Notes under the pieces: generated by a model
The model's database searches: none
Told to the model about the DNA's origin: nothing
Seen by the model: the letters and a program-made list of their open reading frames with translations, nothing else
In this document: positions 8,521 to 17,534 of the stretch, piece by piece
How positions within the stretch are numbered: position 1 is the stretch's first letter
How the letters are laid out: each line of letters starts with the position of its first letter
Origin: Clostridia bacterium
GTDB taxonomy: Bacteria; Bacillota; Clostridia; Oscillospirales; CAG-272
Reading direction: 5' to 3'
Assembly: GCA_017556745.1 (NCBI GenBank)
Contig: JAFYMF010000016.1
Coordinates: 1-36,533, forward strand
DNA: 36,533 bases
Made by a program: the position numbers and the translations under genes

Positions 8521-9262
8521 ATATTTTCCTCGCTCTTTCGCTAAGCTCACTACCGTAAAGGAACATTCCATAGTAGGTAAATACCGACGCACATTTTTCA
8601 CAAACAAAAGCATAATAACCGTCGCGATTTCTATAACCGTCAAGGAGCACCTTTGCTGTATTAAGCCGTTCTGTTATTTCTTCCTCACCCTCTGTCAGAC
8701 CAAGCTCTGCTTCTGCGGCACTGGCCATATTAAGATATGTGATCGCAGATTCGAGAGGAGAGGTCGGTATATTTTTTACCGCTTCAAGAGCGGCGTGATA
8801 GAGTTCTTTCGCTTCCTTGAATCTCCCAAGATCAACCAAAGCAAGTGCCATATTGTTATAAAGCCCTCCAAGTCTGCCGTCACCCGGTGCAAGAGAGCTC
8901 TCGTATATCTTCTTTGCTTTTTCAAAAAGGGGGATCGAACGCTCCGCCATTCCGAATGCTTTATATACTGTGGCGGAATTCAGATATGTTGTAGCCGCTC
9001 CCACCTGATTTCCCCACGGTGTACCCAGTGTCAAATCAAGAGCTGATTCTGTAGCCGCAAGTGCTTCTTCTCTTTTTCCCATCTTGCGGTAGAGACCCAT
9101 AAGCTCGTTAAGTATCGGTATCTGAAGAGATATATCATCCTCTTTGACAGCTACATCGAGGCCGCTGAGAAGATGATCCTCTGCCGAGTCATAATCATTT
9201 TTCGAAAGAAAAGTATCAAGCTCGCGAAGTATTTTTTCTGTTCTCTTTGGTGTGATCTCCAT
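8507..9262 (-). CDS. Tetratricopeptide repeat protein, partner of the DUF4037 gene
   Basis: A 251-residue, almost entirely helical protein with several TPR units. The clearest are NELMGLYRKMGKREEALAAT, the repeat starting near TYLNSATVYKAFGMAERSIP, and NNMALALVDLGRFKEAKELY. No signal peptide or membrane helix. Near the C terminus a CEKC pair (FVCEKCASVF) could bind metal or form a disulfide. The ATG at 9262 follows a long GGGGGG run. It is first in a two-gene unit with the overlapping DUF4037 gene and has its own promoter. TPRs mediate protein contacts, so a role as an adaptor or regulator for the nucleotidyltransferase is the simplest inference. Confidence 0.85.
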   Translation of the reverse strand: MEITPKRTEKILRELDTFLSKNDYDSAEDHLLSGLDVAVKEDDISLQIPILNELMGLYRKMGKREEALAATESALDLTLGTPWGNQVGAATTYLNSATVYKAFGMAERSIPLFEKAKKIYESSLAPGDGRLGGLYNNMALALVDLGRFKEAKELYHAALEAVKNIPTSPLESAITYLNMASAAEAELGLTEGEEEITERLNTAKVLLDGYRNRDGYYAFVCEKCASVFTYYGMFLYGSELSERARKIYEGA

Positions 9263-9290
9263 AGTGTATCCCCCCTTACCTGATAAAAAC

Positions 9291-9319
9291 AGTATACCAT
9301 ATATTGCAAAAAATGTCTA
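9291..9319 (-). promoter_or_regulatory. Promoter of the TPR/DUF4037 operon
   Basis: TAGACA (9314-9319) and TATACT (9291-9296) on the minus strand with a 17-nt spacer, about 30 nt before the TPR start codon. Confidence 0.6.
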
Positions 9320-9377
9320 CTTGTAACTGCAGACACCTTTTAAGCTGTCCTTTTTTGCATTATATTCGAATAATACT

Positions 9378-9405
9378 TGCTTTTGACGACAAAGAGTTTT
9401 ATAAT
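9378..9405 (+). promoter_or_regulatory. Promoter of the nagB-nagA-nanA-AGE operon
   Basis: TTGCTT (9378-9383) and TATAAT (9400-9405) with a 16-nt spacer. A TTGACG at 9383-9388 is only 11 nt from the -10. A leader of about 65 nt precedes the nagB ATG. Confidence 0.5.
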
Positions 9406-9477
9406 GTATACAAGATACTTTTGACGGCGGGAACTCTCCGCCTATATATTTTTTGTTACACGGAGGCTTTTGTTGCT

Positions 9478-10236
9478 ATGAAATTACACGTTCTCGAAAC
9501 AGAAAAGGAGCTCGGTCAGGTTGCAGCTGATTTAATTGCAGAGGGTCTTATTTCTGCAATTAATGAAAAGGGAGAAGCTAATTATCTGGTTTCTACAGGT
9601 TCTTCTCAGTTTACTACCTTTGAAGCACTTATTGCCAATAAGAATATAGATTGGACCAAGGTTACCATGTATCACCTTGATGAATACGTTGATCTTCCCG
9701 AAAGCCATATCGCATCCTTCCGTAAATATCTCAAAGAGCGTTTTGTAAGCAAGGTACCCCTTAAAAAAGCAGTATTTGTTAACGGTGAGGGTGACATTGA
9801 GGAGAACCTCAGAATGCTTGAGGAAGAGCTCGCAGCTCATCCTATAGACGTTGGCGCTATCGGTATCGGTGAGAACGGTCACATTGCATTCAACGATCCC
9901 CCTGCTCTTTTCGAAAAAGAGGGTGCATACCACGTTGTTAATCTTAATGATACCTGTAAAAAGCAGCAGGTTGGTGAAGGTTGGTTCGCTACCGTTGACG
10001 ATGTTCCGAAGCAGGCTATTTCTATGACCTGTTCTCAGATCATGAAATGTAAGCTTATCGTCTGTGCTGTTCCCGGTGAGAGAAAGGCTGATGCCATCTG
10101 CAATACCCTTCGTATCGATACTCCCGATCCCATGGTTCCCGCTACCCTTCTTAAACTGCATCCCGCAACTCACGTAGTAGTTGATGCCGGTTCTGCATCC
10201 AAGTGTGACGAGACACTGATCAAAAAATTCAGCTGA
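9478..10236 (+). CDS. nagB: Glucosamine-6-phosphate deaminase
   Basis: A 252-residue enzyme that converts glucosamine-6-phosphate to fructose-6-phosphate and ammonia, the last step of amino-sugar catabolism. Key segments are YHLDEYVDLPESH (residues 65-77; D68 is the proton-relay aspartate region) and GIGENGHIAFNDPP (129-142; His134 of the catalytic dyad), followed by QVGEGWFATVDDVPKQAISM, typical of a NagB branch that has FND where E. coli has FNE. The start is ATG at 9478, preceded by GGAGG at 11 nt; the open frame extends 58 codons upstream into the promoter and leader without support. The stop is 6 nt before nagA. A related 6-phosphogluconolactonase is unlikely given the neighbours. Confidence 0.9.
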   Translation: MKLHVLETEKELGQVAADLIAEGLISAINEKGEANYLVSTGSSQFTTFEALIANKNIDWTKVTMYHLDEYVDLPESHIASFRKYLKERFVSKVPLKKAVFVNGEGDIEENLRMLEEELAAHPIDVGAIGIGENGHIAFNDPPALFEKEGAYHVVNLNDTCKKQQVGEGWFATVDDVPKQAISMTCSQIMKCKLIVCAVPGERKADAICNTLRIDTPDPMVPATLLKLHPATHVVVDAGSASKCDETLIKKFS

Positions 10237-10242
10237 AGATAG

Positions 10243-11433
10243 ATGAAAACTCTCATTAAAGACGTTACTGTCGTCCTGTCTGACGGGTATATCGAAAATG
10301 GATACGCAGTAGCGCAGGATGGCATTATCACAGATATCGGACAAGGTATCCCCGAAGGTTCATTTGACACAGTGATAAAAGGTGACGGAGGTTACCTTTG
10401 TCCCGGATTTGTAGATATACACGTTCACGGCGGTGTTGGTCACGAGTTTATAGATTCTACCGAGGCCGCATACGACGATATACTCCGCGCACATCACAAG
10501 GGTGGTACAACTACCATTCTCCCAACATTCAGCAGTGCATCCCTTGAAACATATCTTGATGCAGTAAAGGTATACGGCGAATACAAATCTAAAGAAAAAG
10601 AAAAGAACGGAATCCCCCACCTTGCGGGAATACACATGGAGGGTCCGTACTTTGCTCTCTCCCAGGCGGGTGCACAAACTCCCGACATTATCCATCCTCC
10701 AGTCCCGGAGGAATACAATTCGATTCTTAATTCCACTTCGCACATATTGCGTTGGTCAGTGGCTTGCGAGCTTGACGGTGCCCTTGAATTCGGCGATCTG
10801 CTCAAATCTCGCGGCATCAGTGTAAGCATTGGACACTCTGATGCTTCATCCGATGAGGTGGAAATCGCCCGCAGTCACGGATATGACAGTGTTACTCATC
10901 TCTACTCAAGCTGCTCTATAGTTCACCGCAACGGCCCATTCAGAGAAGGCGGTATTGTTGAAGCGGCTTTTCTCGATGATAGTCTCAAGGTAGAGATCAT
11001 TGCGGACGGTGCACATCTTCCAAAAGAATTACTGAAGCTTATATATAAGGTCAAGGGCTCTGACAATATTGCTCTCGTTACTGACTGTATACGTTATGGC
11101 GGCAAGAGTTATGACGAGGGTGAGCTGGTATATGACCCAATACAAAAGCATCATCTGACAATTGAGAGAAATGTGGCAGTAATGCCCGATCGAAAGTGCT
11201 TTGCAGGAAGCCTTGCCACAACGGGACATCTGGTACGTACTATGGTCTCTCTTGCCGGTGTTTCACTTTGTGAAGCGGTAAAGATGGCTACTCTTATCCC
11301 CGCAAGGATCGTTGGACTTGCCGATACCATCGGCAGTATTGAAATCGAAAAAAACGCTGATTTCGTTATCCTTGATCGTGAGCTTTCTGTTAAAACAGTT
11401 ATCCTTGACGGAAAAATTTCAGTAGAAAACTAA
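10243..11433 (+). CDS. nagA: N-acetylglucosamine-6-phosphate deacetylase
   Basis: A 396-residue amidohydrolase that removes acetate from GlcNAc-6-phosphate to give the NagB substrate. The metal and catalytic residues are all visible: H60-V-H62-G, E133 in HMEGPYF, H198 in IGHSD, H219 in VTHLYS, H258 in ADGAHLP and D281 in LVTDC. The length is normal (about 380-400). The THLYNAM motif of E. coli reads THLYSSC here. It starts 6 nt after nagB, so its ribosome binding site lies in the nagB end (AGCTGAAGA), suggesting coupled translation. Confidence 0.92.
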   Translation: MKTLIKDVTVVLSDGYIENGYAVAQDGIITDIGQGIPEGSFDTVIKGDGGYLCPGFVDIHVHGGVGHEFIDSTEAAYDDILRAHHKGGTTTILPTFSSASLETYLDAVKVYGEYKSKEKEKNGIPHLAGIHMEGPYFALSQAGAQTPDIIHPPVPEEYNSILNSTSHILRWSVACELDGALEFGDLLKSRGISVSIGHSDASSDEVEIARSHGYDSVTHLYSSCSIVHRNGPFREGGIVEAAFLDDSLKVEIIADGAHLPKELLKLIYKVKGSDNIALVTDCIRYGGKSYDEGELVYDPIQKHHLTIERNVAVMPDRKCFAGSLATTGHLVRTMVSLAGVSLCEAVKMATLIPARIVGLADTIGSIEIEKNADFVILDRELSVKTVILDGKISVEN

Positions 11434-11459
11434 AACTACAACTCTCATGAGGTATAAAA

Positions 11460-12362
11460 ATGAACAAGACTATAAAACCCGGTATTATGTCCGCGTTTCT
11501 CACACCGTTTAATGATGACGGAAGTGTAAGAGAAAAGGCTATAAGCGAGCTTGTTGACTTTCAGATAGAGAGAGGTATCGGCGGTTTTTATGTAAACGGC
11601 AGTACCGGTGAAGGTATGGTAATGAGCGAAGAGGAGAGAATGCAGGTAGCCGAAGCTGTAGTAAAGGCGACTGCAGGACGTACTCAGGTAATTATCCACG
11701 TGGGAACCACCTCCACCGACTCCGCCATCCGTATGGCAAAGCATGCAGAGAAAATCGGTGCAGACGGTATTTCCGCTATTCCACCCTTCTATTACAACCA
11801 TCATATGTCATTTATAACGGATTACTTCCGTGATATTGCGGCGGCAACTGAGCTCCCCTTCCTTATATACCACAGCTCAGTTAACACCACCCTCAGCTAT
11901 GGGGACATTATGAGTCTCTATGAGGTTCCCAACATAGTCGGTATCAAGTATACCATGGACAATCTTGAGCTTCTTCAGAAGTTCAAGGACAATCGCCCCG
12001 ACAAGCTGGTATTTATGGGCCACGACGCTATGATGATTCCTGCCATCACTCTCAAGGCTGACGGTGATATAGGCGCTTTCCCCAACGTTATGCCCGCAGG
12101 TTTCAGACGTGCATGGGATAATTTTAACAGCGGTAATTTCGGAGACGCAATTGAAGAACAGAAGCAGATGAACCACTATATCGCCATAATGAAGAAGTAC
12201 ATGCTCTCTGCCGTTCAGGCTCCCATTAAGGCGGTAATGCGTGAATACGGTGTTGATTGCGGTCTTATGCTCCGCCGTCCCGCAAAACCTCTTGATGAGG
12301 AAAAGGCTTCTCAGCTTATCAAAGAGCTGAGAAACGAAGGCTACTTTGATATTTATAAATAA
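11460..12362 (+). CDS. nanA: N-acetylneuraminate lyase
   Basis: A 300-residue (beta/alpha)8 aldolase of the DHDPS/NAL family that splits N-acetylneuraminate into ManNAc and pyruvate. The carboxylate-binding GSTGEG is at 47-52, the Tyr is Y137 in LIYHSS and the Schiff-base Lys is K163 in VGIKYT, all matching the E. coli NanA spacing. DHDPS enzymes share these residues, but placement among nagA, nagB and AGE supports the lyase. The YxxP of many lyases reads YHSS, a small departure. The ATG is preceded by GAGG. Sits 26 nt after nagA and 15 nt before the epimerase gene. No sialidase or sialic acid transporter is in the window. Confidence 0.88.
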   Translation: MNKTIKPGIMSAFLTPFNDDGSVREKAISELVDFQIERGIGGFYVNGSTGEGMVMSEEERMQVAEAVVKATAGRTQVIIHVGTTSTDSAIRMAKHAEKIGADGISAIPPFYYNHHMSFITDYFRDIAAATELPFLIYHSSVNTTLSYGDIMSLYEVPNIVGIKYTMDNLELLQKFKDNRPDKLVFMGHDAMMIPAITLKADGDIGAFPNVMPAGFRRAWDNFNSGNFGDAIEEQKQMNHYIAIMKKYMLSAVQAPIKAVMREYGVDCGLMLRRPAKPLDEEKASQLIKELRNEGYFDIYK

Positions 12363-12377
12363 TTACGGAGAGTAAAA

Positions 12378-13670
12378 ATGGATAAAAATACTCTGCAGCT
12401 TTCTATAGGCTTTTACGAAAACGAGTTATGCCGTAACATTCTTCCCTTCTGGCTTGACCGTTGTGAGGATAAGGTAAACGGCGGTTATTTCAACTGCTTT
12501 ACAAATGACGGCAGCCGTCTTGTGTCTACCGATAAGTATACCTGGAGCGAGGGACGTTTTCTCTGGCTCTTCTCCAAAATGGCACAGATGCCAAAGCCCT
12601 TTACCGATGCTGAGAGAAAAGAGTTTCTCCGCCTTGCAAAAAGCGGACGAGACTTTCTCGTAAAAAACTGCTTCATTCGTGATGACCGTCCTCTTCGCTG
12701 TGTATTCCTTATGGATGAGACAGGTGCTCCCAAAACAGTTGAGGGATTTGAGAACGAAGGCTATGATATGAGTATCTATGCCGACGGTTTTGTTCACGAC
12801 GGTCTTTCTCAGTACTCTATTGCCGCTGATAACAAAGAGTCCTATGAGATAGCGAAGGAGCTTTACCTCTCAATAATGCACCGCTTTGAAACCTACAATT
12901 ACCGTACTCTGCCATATCCAATTTCCCCTGAGTACGTAATGCACGGTTTCTATATGATGAGAATCAACTATTCATATAACATATATCTTGCATCACAGAA
13001 ATTTGACCCGCAGTTTGCCGAATACGCATTCACTAAGCTTAGAGAGTCTGTTGACAATCTTCTTAACCTCTTTACCGATGAGGGCGGTGTCCTTCGTGAG
13101 GTAATATACAGAGGCGGAGGAAGAGTCCCCGGTATCTTCGGAAACCACTCTAACCCCGGTCATGTATGCGAGGAAATGTGGTTTGTTCTGCACGCGGCTG
13201 ACCTTCTCGGAGATCCGTCCTACACAGAAAAGTGTATTAAGTGCTTAAAGAAGGCTCTTGAGCTTGGATGGGACCCCGTATACGGCGGTCTTTACCATTT
13301 CGTTGACTCGGATAAGGGTGGTGAGCCCCTGCCCGGAGATAACGATCCTGTAGATGAACCGATCTACAAGCAGCTTATGTCCGGTTGGAGCGACAAGCTC
13401 TGGTGGGTACACAGTGAGGCACTGTATGCAACACTTCTCTTCGGTGAACGTGCAAATGACAAAGAACTTCTTGATTGGTATGACAAGATATTTGACTACA
13501 CCTTCAAGGTACATCCCAATCCCGATCGCGAGATCAGAGAGTGGGTACAGATACTGCAGCGTGACAACACTCCCGTTACCAAGGTTACCGCTCTGCCGGT
13601 AAAGGACCCCTTCCACATTACAAGAAATCTGATGTACATACTCAGATTCCTCTACACTCTTGAAAAATAA
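12378..13670 (+). CDS. AGE family epimerase (N-acylglucosamine 2-epimerase)
   Basis: A 430-residue (alpha/alpha)6-barrel protein of the AGE / renin-binding family, predicted to interconvert ManNAc and GlcNAc. Family segments are GGYFNCF, TDKYTWSEGRFLWLFSKM near residues 50-72, PGHVCEEMW, KLWWVHSEAL and DPFHITRNL, with the conserved His in each of the last three. Length is normal. The same fold includes cellobiose 2-epimerase, but position directly after nanA argues for ManNAc. It replaces the NanK/NanE route: free GlcNAc would be formed and would need a GlcNAc kinase, which is not in this window. The ATG is preceded by GGAGAG; the operon ends at the hairpin 6 nt beyond. Confidence 0.87.
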   Translation: MDKNTLQLSIGFYENELCRNILPFWLDRCEDKVNGGYFNCFTNDGSRLVSTDKYTWSEGRFLWLFSKMAQMPKPFTDAERKEFLRLAKSGRDFLVKNCFIRDDRPLRCVFLMDETGAPKTVEGFENEGYDMSIYADGFVHDGLSQYSIAADNKESYEIAKELYLSIMHRFETYNYRTLPYPISPEYVMHGFYMMRINYSYNIYLASQKFDPQFAEYAFTKLRESVDNLLNLFTDEGGVLREVIYRGGGRVPGIFGNHSNPGHVCEEMWFVLHAADLLGDPSYTEKCIKCLKKALELGWDPVYGGLYHFVDSDKGGEPLPGDNDPVDEPIYKQLMSGWSDKLWWVHSEALYATLLFGERANDKELLDWYDKIFDYTFKVHPNPDREIREWVQILQRDNTPVTKVTALPVKDPFHITRNLMYILRFLYTLEK

Positions 13671-13671
13671 C

Positions 13672-13710
13672 AAAAATCCGCTTGACACAAGTCAAGCGGA
13701 TTTTTTTGTT
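13672..13710. terminator. Bidirectional terminator after the amino-sugar operon
   Basis: A perfect 15-bp stem (13672-13686 with 13691-13705, core ATCCGCTTGAC) with an ACAA loop, A-run on the left and T-run on the right. Shared with the converging rhodanese gene, whose stop codon lies at 13709. Confidence 0.92.
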
Positions 13711-14137
13711 ATTTTTGTGTTTCATACGACCAGTCTATAATGCCGCCGAACTCATACACTGCAGTATATCCAAGCGCTGTAAGTGATTCTGCGGCTATTT
13801 TGCTTCTGCGCCCGCTACGGCAATATATCAGTATCATCTTCTCCTTGTCGGGGAGAACAATATGAGCTTTTTCCGGTATATCTCCGTAAGGTAAAAGAAC
13901 TGCACCGGGAATATGACCTGAATTATACTCATCTGCCTCTCTGACGTCAAGTATCACCGCATCAGGATAATCCGACATCATCTGCTTTGCCTCCTCGGCA
14001 GATACCTGCAAATATTCTATGGGTGTACCTGCGGTCCCGTTCATCGTGGTCCCGGTACTATGCAGATCATTACTACCGCAAGAAGCAAGAGATGCAAGCA
14101 TAACTACACACACGAGATACAATATTATGTTTTTCAT
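13709..14137 (-). CDS. Rhodanese-domain lipoprotein
   Basis: A 142-residue secreted protein. The N-terminal signal ends in the lipobox LASC (Cys20 would be lipidated), followed by a short Ser/Thr/Gly linker and one rhodanese domain from about residue 42. The domain has VILDVREADEYNSGHIPGA and the active-site loop C106-RSGRRS, which is intact and of the length used by sulfur-transferring, not phosphatase, members. It would act outside the membrane, with an unknown sulfur acceptor. It starts 13 nt after the GNAT gene, with which it forms a two-gene unit. Confidence 0.88.
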   Translation of the reverse strand: MKNIILYLVCVVMLASLASCGSNDLHSTGTTMNGTAGTPIEYLQVSAEEAKQMMSDYPDAVILDVREADEYNSGHIPGAVLLPYGDIPEKAHIVLPDKEKMILIYCRSGRRSKIAAESLTALGYTAVYEFGGIIDWSYETQK

Positions 14138-14150
14138 TTTTCTTTTTTAT

Positions 14151-14630
14151 TTATTCCTTTGCCATATTGTAAAGAGACTCTCCCTCAAGCCGGTAGACCG
14201 TCCATTCACTAAGCTGCTCAGCTCCAAGTGAAAGATAAAAATCAATGCTCGGCTGATTCCAGTCAAGGCATGACCAGTCAAGTCTGCCGCAACCTCTTTC
14301 AATTGCTGTTTCAGCCAGATACTTAAGCATTTCTTTTCCGTACCCTTTTCCCCGGTACTCGGGACTTATATAAAGATCCTCAAGATATATTCCGGCTTTC
14401 CCGAGAAACGTAGAAAAGTTATGAAAATAAAGGGCAAATCCTATCTTTTTCTCATCCTCAATAGCAAAGATAACTTCTGCCTTACCCTCATCAAATATCC
14501 ATTTTTCGAGGAGTTCGGTAGTTGCCACTACCTTGTCACCCATTTTTTCGTATTCTGCCAACTCTTTTATAAAACCGAGTATATCGGATGCCTCATCCCG
14601 TTTTGCAGCTCTGATAGAAAAATTATTCAT
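14151..14630 (-). CDS. GNAT family N-acetyltransferase (SAT-like)
   Basis: A 159-residue GNAT enzyme. It resembles the spermidine/diamine acetyltransferase group: IRAAKRDEASDILGFIKELA at the start, FHNFSTFLGKAGIYLEDLY in the central beta strands, the acetyl-CoA motif RGKGYGKEML at about 100-109 and DWNQPSIDFYLSLGA near the end. The acceptor (polyamine, amino acid or other) is not certain. The ATG at 14630 follows GGGGACGTAT. First gene of a unit with the rhodanese lipoprotein, which has no obvious biochemical link. Confidence 0.85.
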   Translation of the reverse strand: MNNFSIRAAKRDEASDILGFIKELAEYEKMGDKVVATTELLEKWIFDEGKAEVIFAIEDEKKIGFALYFHNFSTFLGKAGIYLEDLYISPEYRGKGYGKEMLKYLAETAIERGCGRLDWSCLDWNQPSIDFYLSLGAEQLSEWTVYRLEGESLYNMAKE

Positions 14631-14672
14631 ATACGTCCCCTGCCTTTCTTCTGTTTATTATATCATAAACTG

Positions 14673-15170
14673 TCAGAAAAGTCTTCTGTTTAGTACACAT
14701 ATTCCGAAATTCAGATACCCGGCAAAAGATACCCAAATAATATAAGGTATCTGCAAATATGCCGCCCCGTGAGATATTTTTTTATAAATAACCGTGTATC
14801 TTATAATAAGATAAAGCAGACAGATAATCCACAGAAAGGCGAACAGATACCTGCCGAAATTAAAGAATATAATACTCCAGGCAAAGTTAAAGGCAAGGCT
14901 TACGGCGTAGTATGCCAGTCCCCTGTCCGCGGTTTCGATATTTTCTGATCGTCTCTGCCACACGATTGCAGAACTTATACCCATTAGTACATACAATACC
15001 GTCCACACTATCGGAAAAAGAATAGACGGTGGAGATAGAGTCGGTGTTATAAGTCTATCGTATATATCCATATTTCCCCGAGTCAATAATGCTGACAGTA
15101 ACCCCACGGCAAGAGGTACAGCTATTGCTATTACATAGGTCAAAACCGTTCTTTTCTTTTGGCTCGACAT
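14673..15170 (-). CDS. TspO/MBR family protein
   Basis: A 165-residue membrane protein with five predicted helices and the TspO / peripheral benzodiazepine receptor pattern: TPTLSPPSILFPIVWTVLY after helix 1, LAFNFAWSIIFF in helix 3 and the PYIIWVSFAGYLNF end. TspO proteins bind tetrapyrroles and affect porphyrin handling or stress responses; the bacterial role varies. The ATG at 15170 is preceded by AAAGGA. It appears to be monocistronic. Two 11-nt direct repeats lie in its upstream region (15195-15224). Confidence 0.88.
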   Translation of the reverse strand: MSSQKKRTVLTYVIAIAVPLAVGLLSALLTRGNMDIYDRLITPTLSPPSILFPIVWTVLYVLMGISSAIVWQRRSENIETADRGLAYYAVSLAFNFAWSIIFFNFGRYLFAFLWIICLLYLIIRYTVIYKKISHGAAYLQIPYIIWVSFAGYLNFGICVLNRRLF

Positions 15171-15194
15171 AAATCTGTTCCTTTTTCTGCGGTA

Positions 15195-15224
15195 TTATCG
15201 CAGATAAATACATTTATCACAGAT
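15195..15224 (-). repeat. Direct repeats upstream of tspO
   Basis: Two near-identical 11-mers on the minus strand (ATCTGYGATAA) at 15214-15224 and 15195-15205, one base different, with a 19-nt period, 25-54 nt before the tspO start. They could be a regulator site or chance. Confidence 0.35.
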
Positions 15225-15255
15225 ACATATATGCAGACCACAGAAAAAATATAAT

Positions 15256-15281
15256 AAAAACGCCTCCGAAGAGGCGTTTTT
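15256..15281. terminator. Terminator after ferritin, end of the ATP synthase operon
   Basis: A perfect 11-bp stem AAAAACGCCTC/GAGGCGTTTTT with a 4-nt loop, 5 nt past the ferritin stop on the minus strand. It ends the only obvious transcript coming from the atp genes. Confidence 0.92.
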
Positions 15282-15286
15282 GCATT

Positions 15287-15799
15287 TTAGATAACAAGTG
15301 ACGGTGCGGTGTATACTCTTGTCGCAAGCTCCTGATTGAGCATGTAAAGGCTCTTGGGGTCGGAGCCGAAAAGCTCCATCTTGGTGATAAGATCGTTTGC
15401 GTTGGTCTCCTCTTCACCCTGCTCCTTAACAAACCAGTCAAGGAACTGCATGGTACGGAAATCCTTTACATCGTATGCAGCCGCATAGATATCATTGATA
15501 AGAGAAGTTACATACTCCTCGTGCTCAAGTCCTGCCTTAAGTACATCAAGATGGCAGCTGAAGGTCTTGTCGGGCTTATCTATCGCTTCAAGAGTAACTT
15601 TCTGATTCTCATTCTGAAGGTAGGTATAGAAGAGCATTGCGTGGTCTCTCTCCTCCTGCGCCTGTACCATATACCAGTTAGCAAACCCCTCAAGACCCTT
15701 GTCATCAAAATAATTTGAGAACTCAAGGTAGAGATATGCGGAATAAAATTCCTTGTTGATCTGAGCATTAAGAAGCTCTCTGACTTTTTCGTTCATCAT
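15287..15799 (-). CDS. ftnA: Ferritin (bacterial non-heme, FtnA-like)
   Basis: A 170-residue four-helix-bundle iron storage protein. Ferroxidase ligands are visible: E17/E18 region in NKEFYSAYLYLEFSNYF, the QEERDHA motif (about 49-55) and QGEEETNAN (about 125-133), as in non-heme bacterial ferritins. The length is normal. It would oxidise Fe2+ and store it as a 24-mer in the cytoplasm. It starts 21 nt after atpC with no promoter in the gap, and the first terminator comes after it, so it is probably the last cistron of the ATP synthase operon. The ATG is preceded by GAGG at 9-12 nt. Confidence 0.9.
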   Translation of the reverse strand: MMNEKVRELLNAQINKEFYSAYLYLEFSNYFDDKGLEGFANWYMVQAQEERDHAMLFYTYLQNENQKVTLEAIDKPDKTFSCHLDVLKAGLEHEEYVTSLINDIYAAAYDVKDFRTMQFLDWFVKEQGEEETNANDLITKMELFGSDPKSLYMLNQELATRVYTAPSLVI

Positions 15800-15820
15800 A
15801 TTTCATATCCTCATTTATTT

Positions 15821-16084
15821 TTATTCTTTCCAGCTAAAGCCGGATGACAACAATATTACCTCGCTGCCGGAAACAACAAGAAGACCGCCCTCGATAGCAC
15901 CTTCTCTTATTTCACCGTCCTCAGTCTCGATAGTACACTTACCCGGCTTTACCGAGGTGATAAACGGGGTGTGTCCTGCCATAATGGCAAGGTCTCCGTC
16001 AGCACCTCTGAGAGAAAGATTTATAGCCTGGCCGTCATAAAGGTTACCGTCAGGAGAGGCTACTACAAGCTTATAGGTTTTCAT
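15821..16084 (-). CDS. atpC: F-type ATP synthase epsilon subunit, C-terminal domain absent
   Basis: An 87-residue protein that covers only the N-terminal beta-sandwich domain of epsilon (LVVASPDGNLYDGQA, GADGDLAIMAGHTPFI, GGLLVVSGSEVILL). Usual bacterial epsilon subunits have about 130-140 residues, with a C-terminal two-helix domain that can extend and inhibit ATP hydrolysis. That domain is absent here: the stop codon follows SGFSWKE directly, and the ferritin start is 21 nt on. The remaining domain is the part needed to couple gamma to the c-ring. Starts 2 nt after atpD. Confidence 0.93.
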   Translation of the reverse strand: MKTYKLVVASPDGNLYDGQAINLSLRGADGDLAIMAGHTPFITSVKPGKCTIETEDGEIREGAIEGGLLVVSGSEVILLSSGFSWKE

Positions 16085-16086
16085 GC

Positions 16087-17487
<1,401 letters not shown>

Positions 17488-17534
17488 TTACCTCTGTTGT
17501 TTCGGATTTCAAATTTATTCCGAGTGGCGTCTCT

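Noticed and set aside
7582..9262. Toxin-antitoxin reading of the TPR/DUF4037 pair (MNT/HEPN type)
   Set aside because: The partner is a TPR protein without HEPN motifs, both proteins are larger than usual for that system, and the gene order gives no specific support.
9532..10344. A 270-codon open frame on the minus strand across nagB
   Set aside because: Antisense shadow; nagB on the + strand has all catalytic motifs and an operon context.
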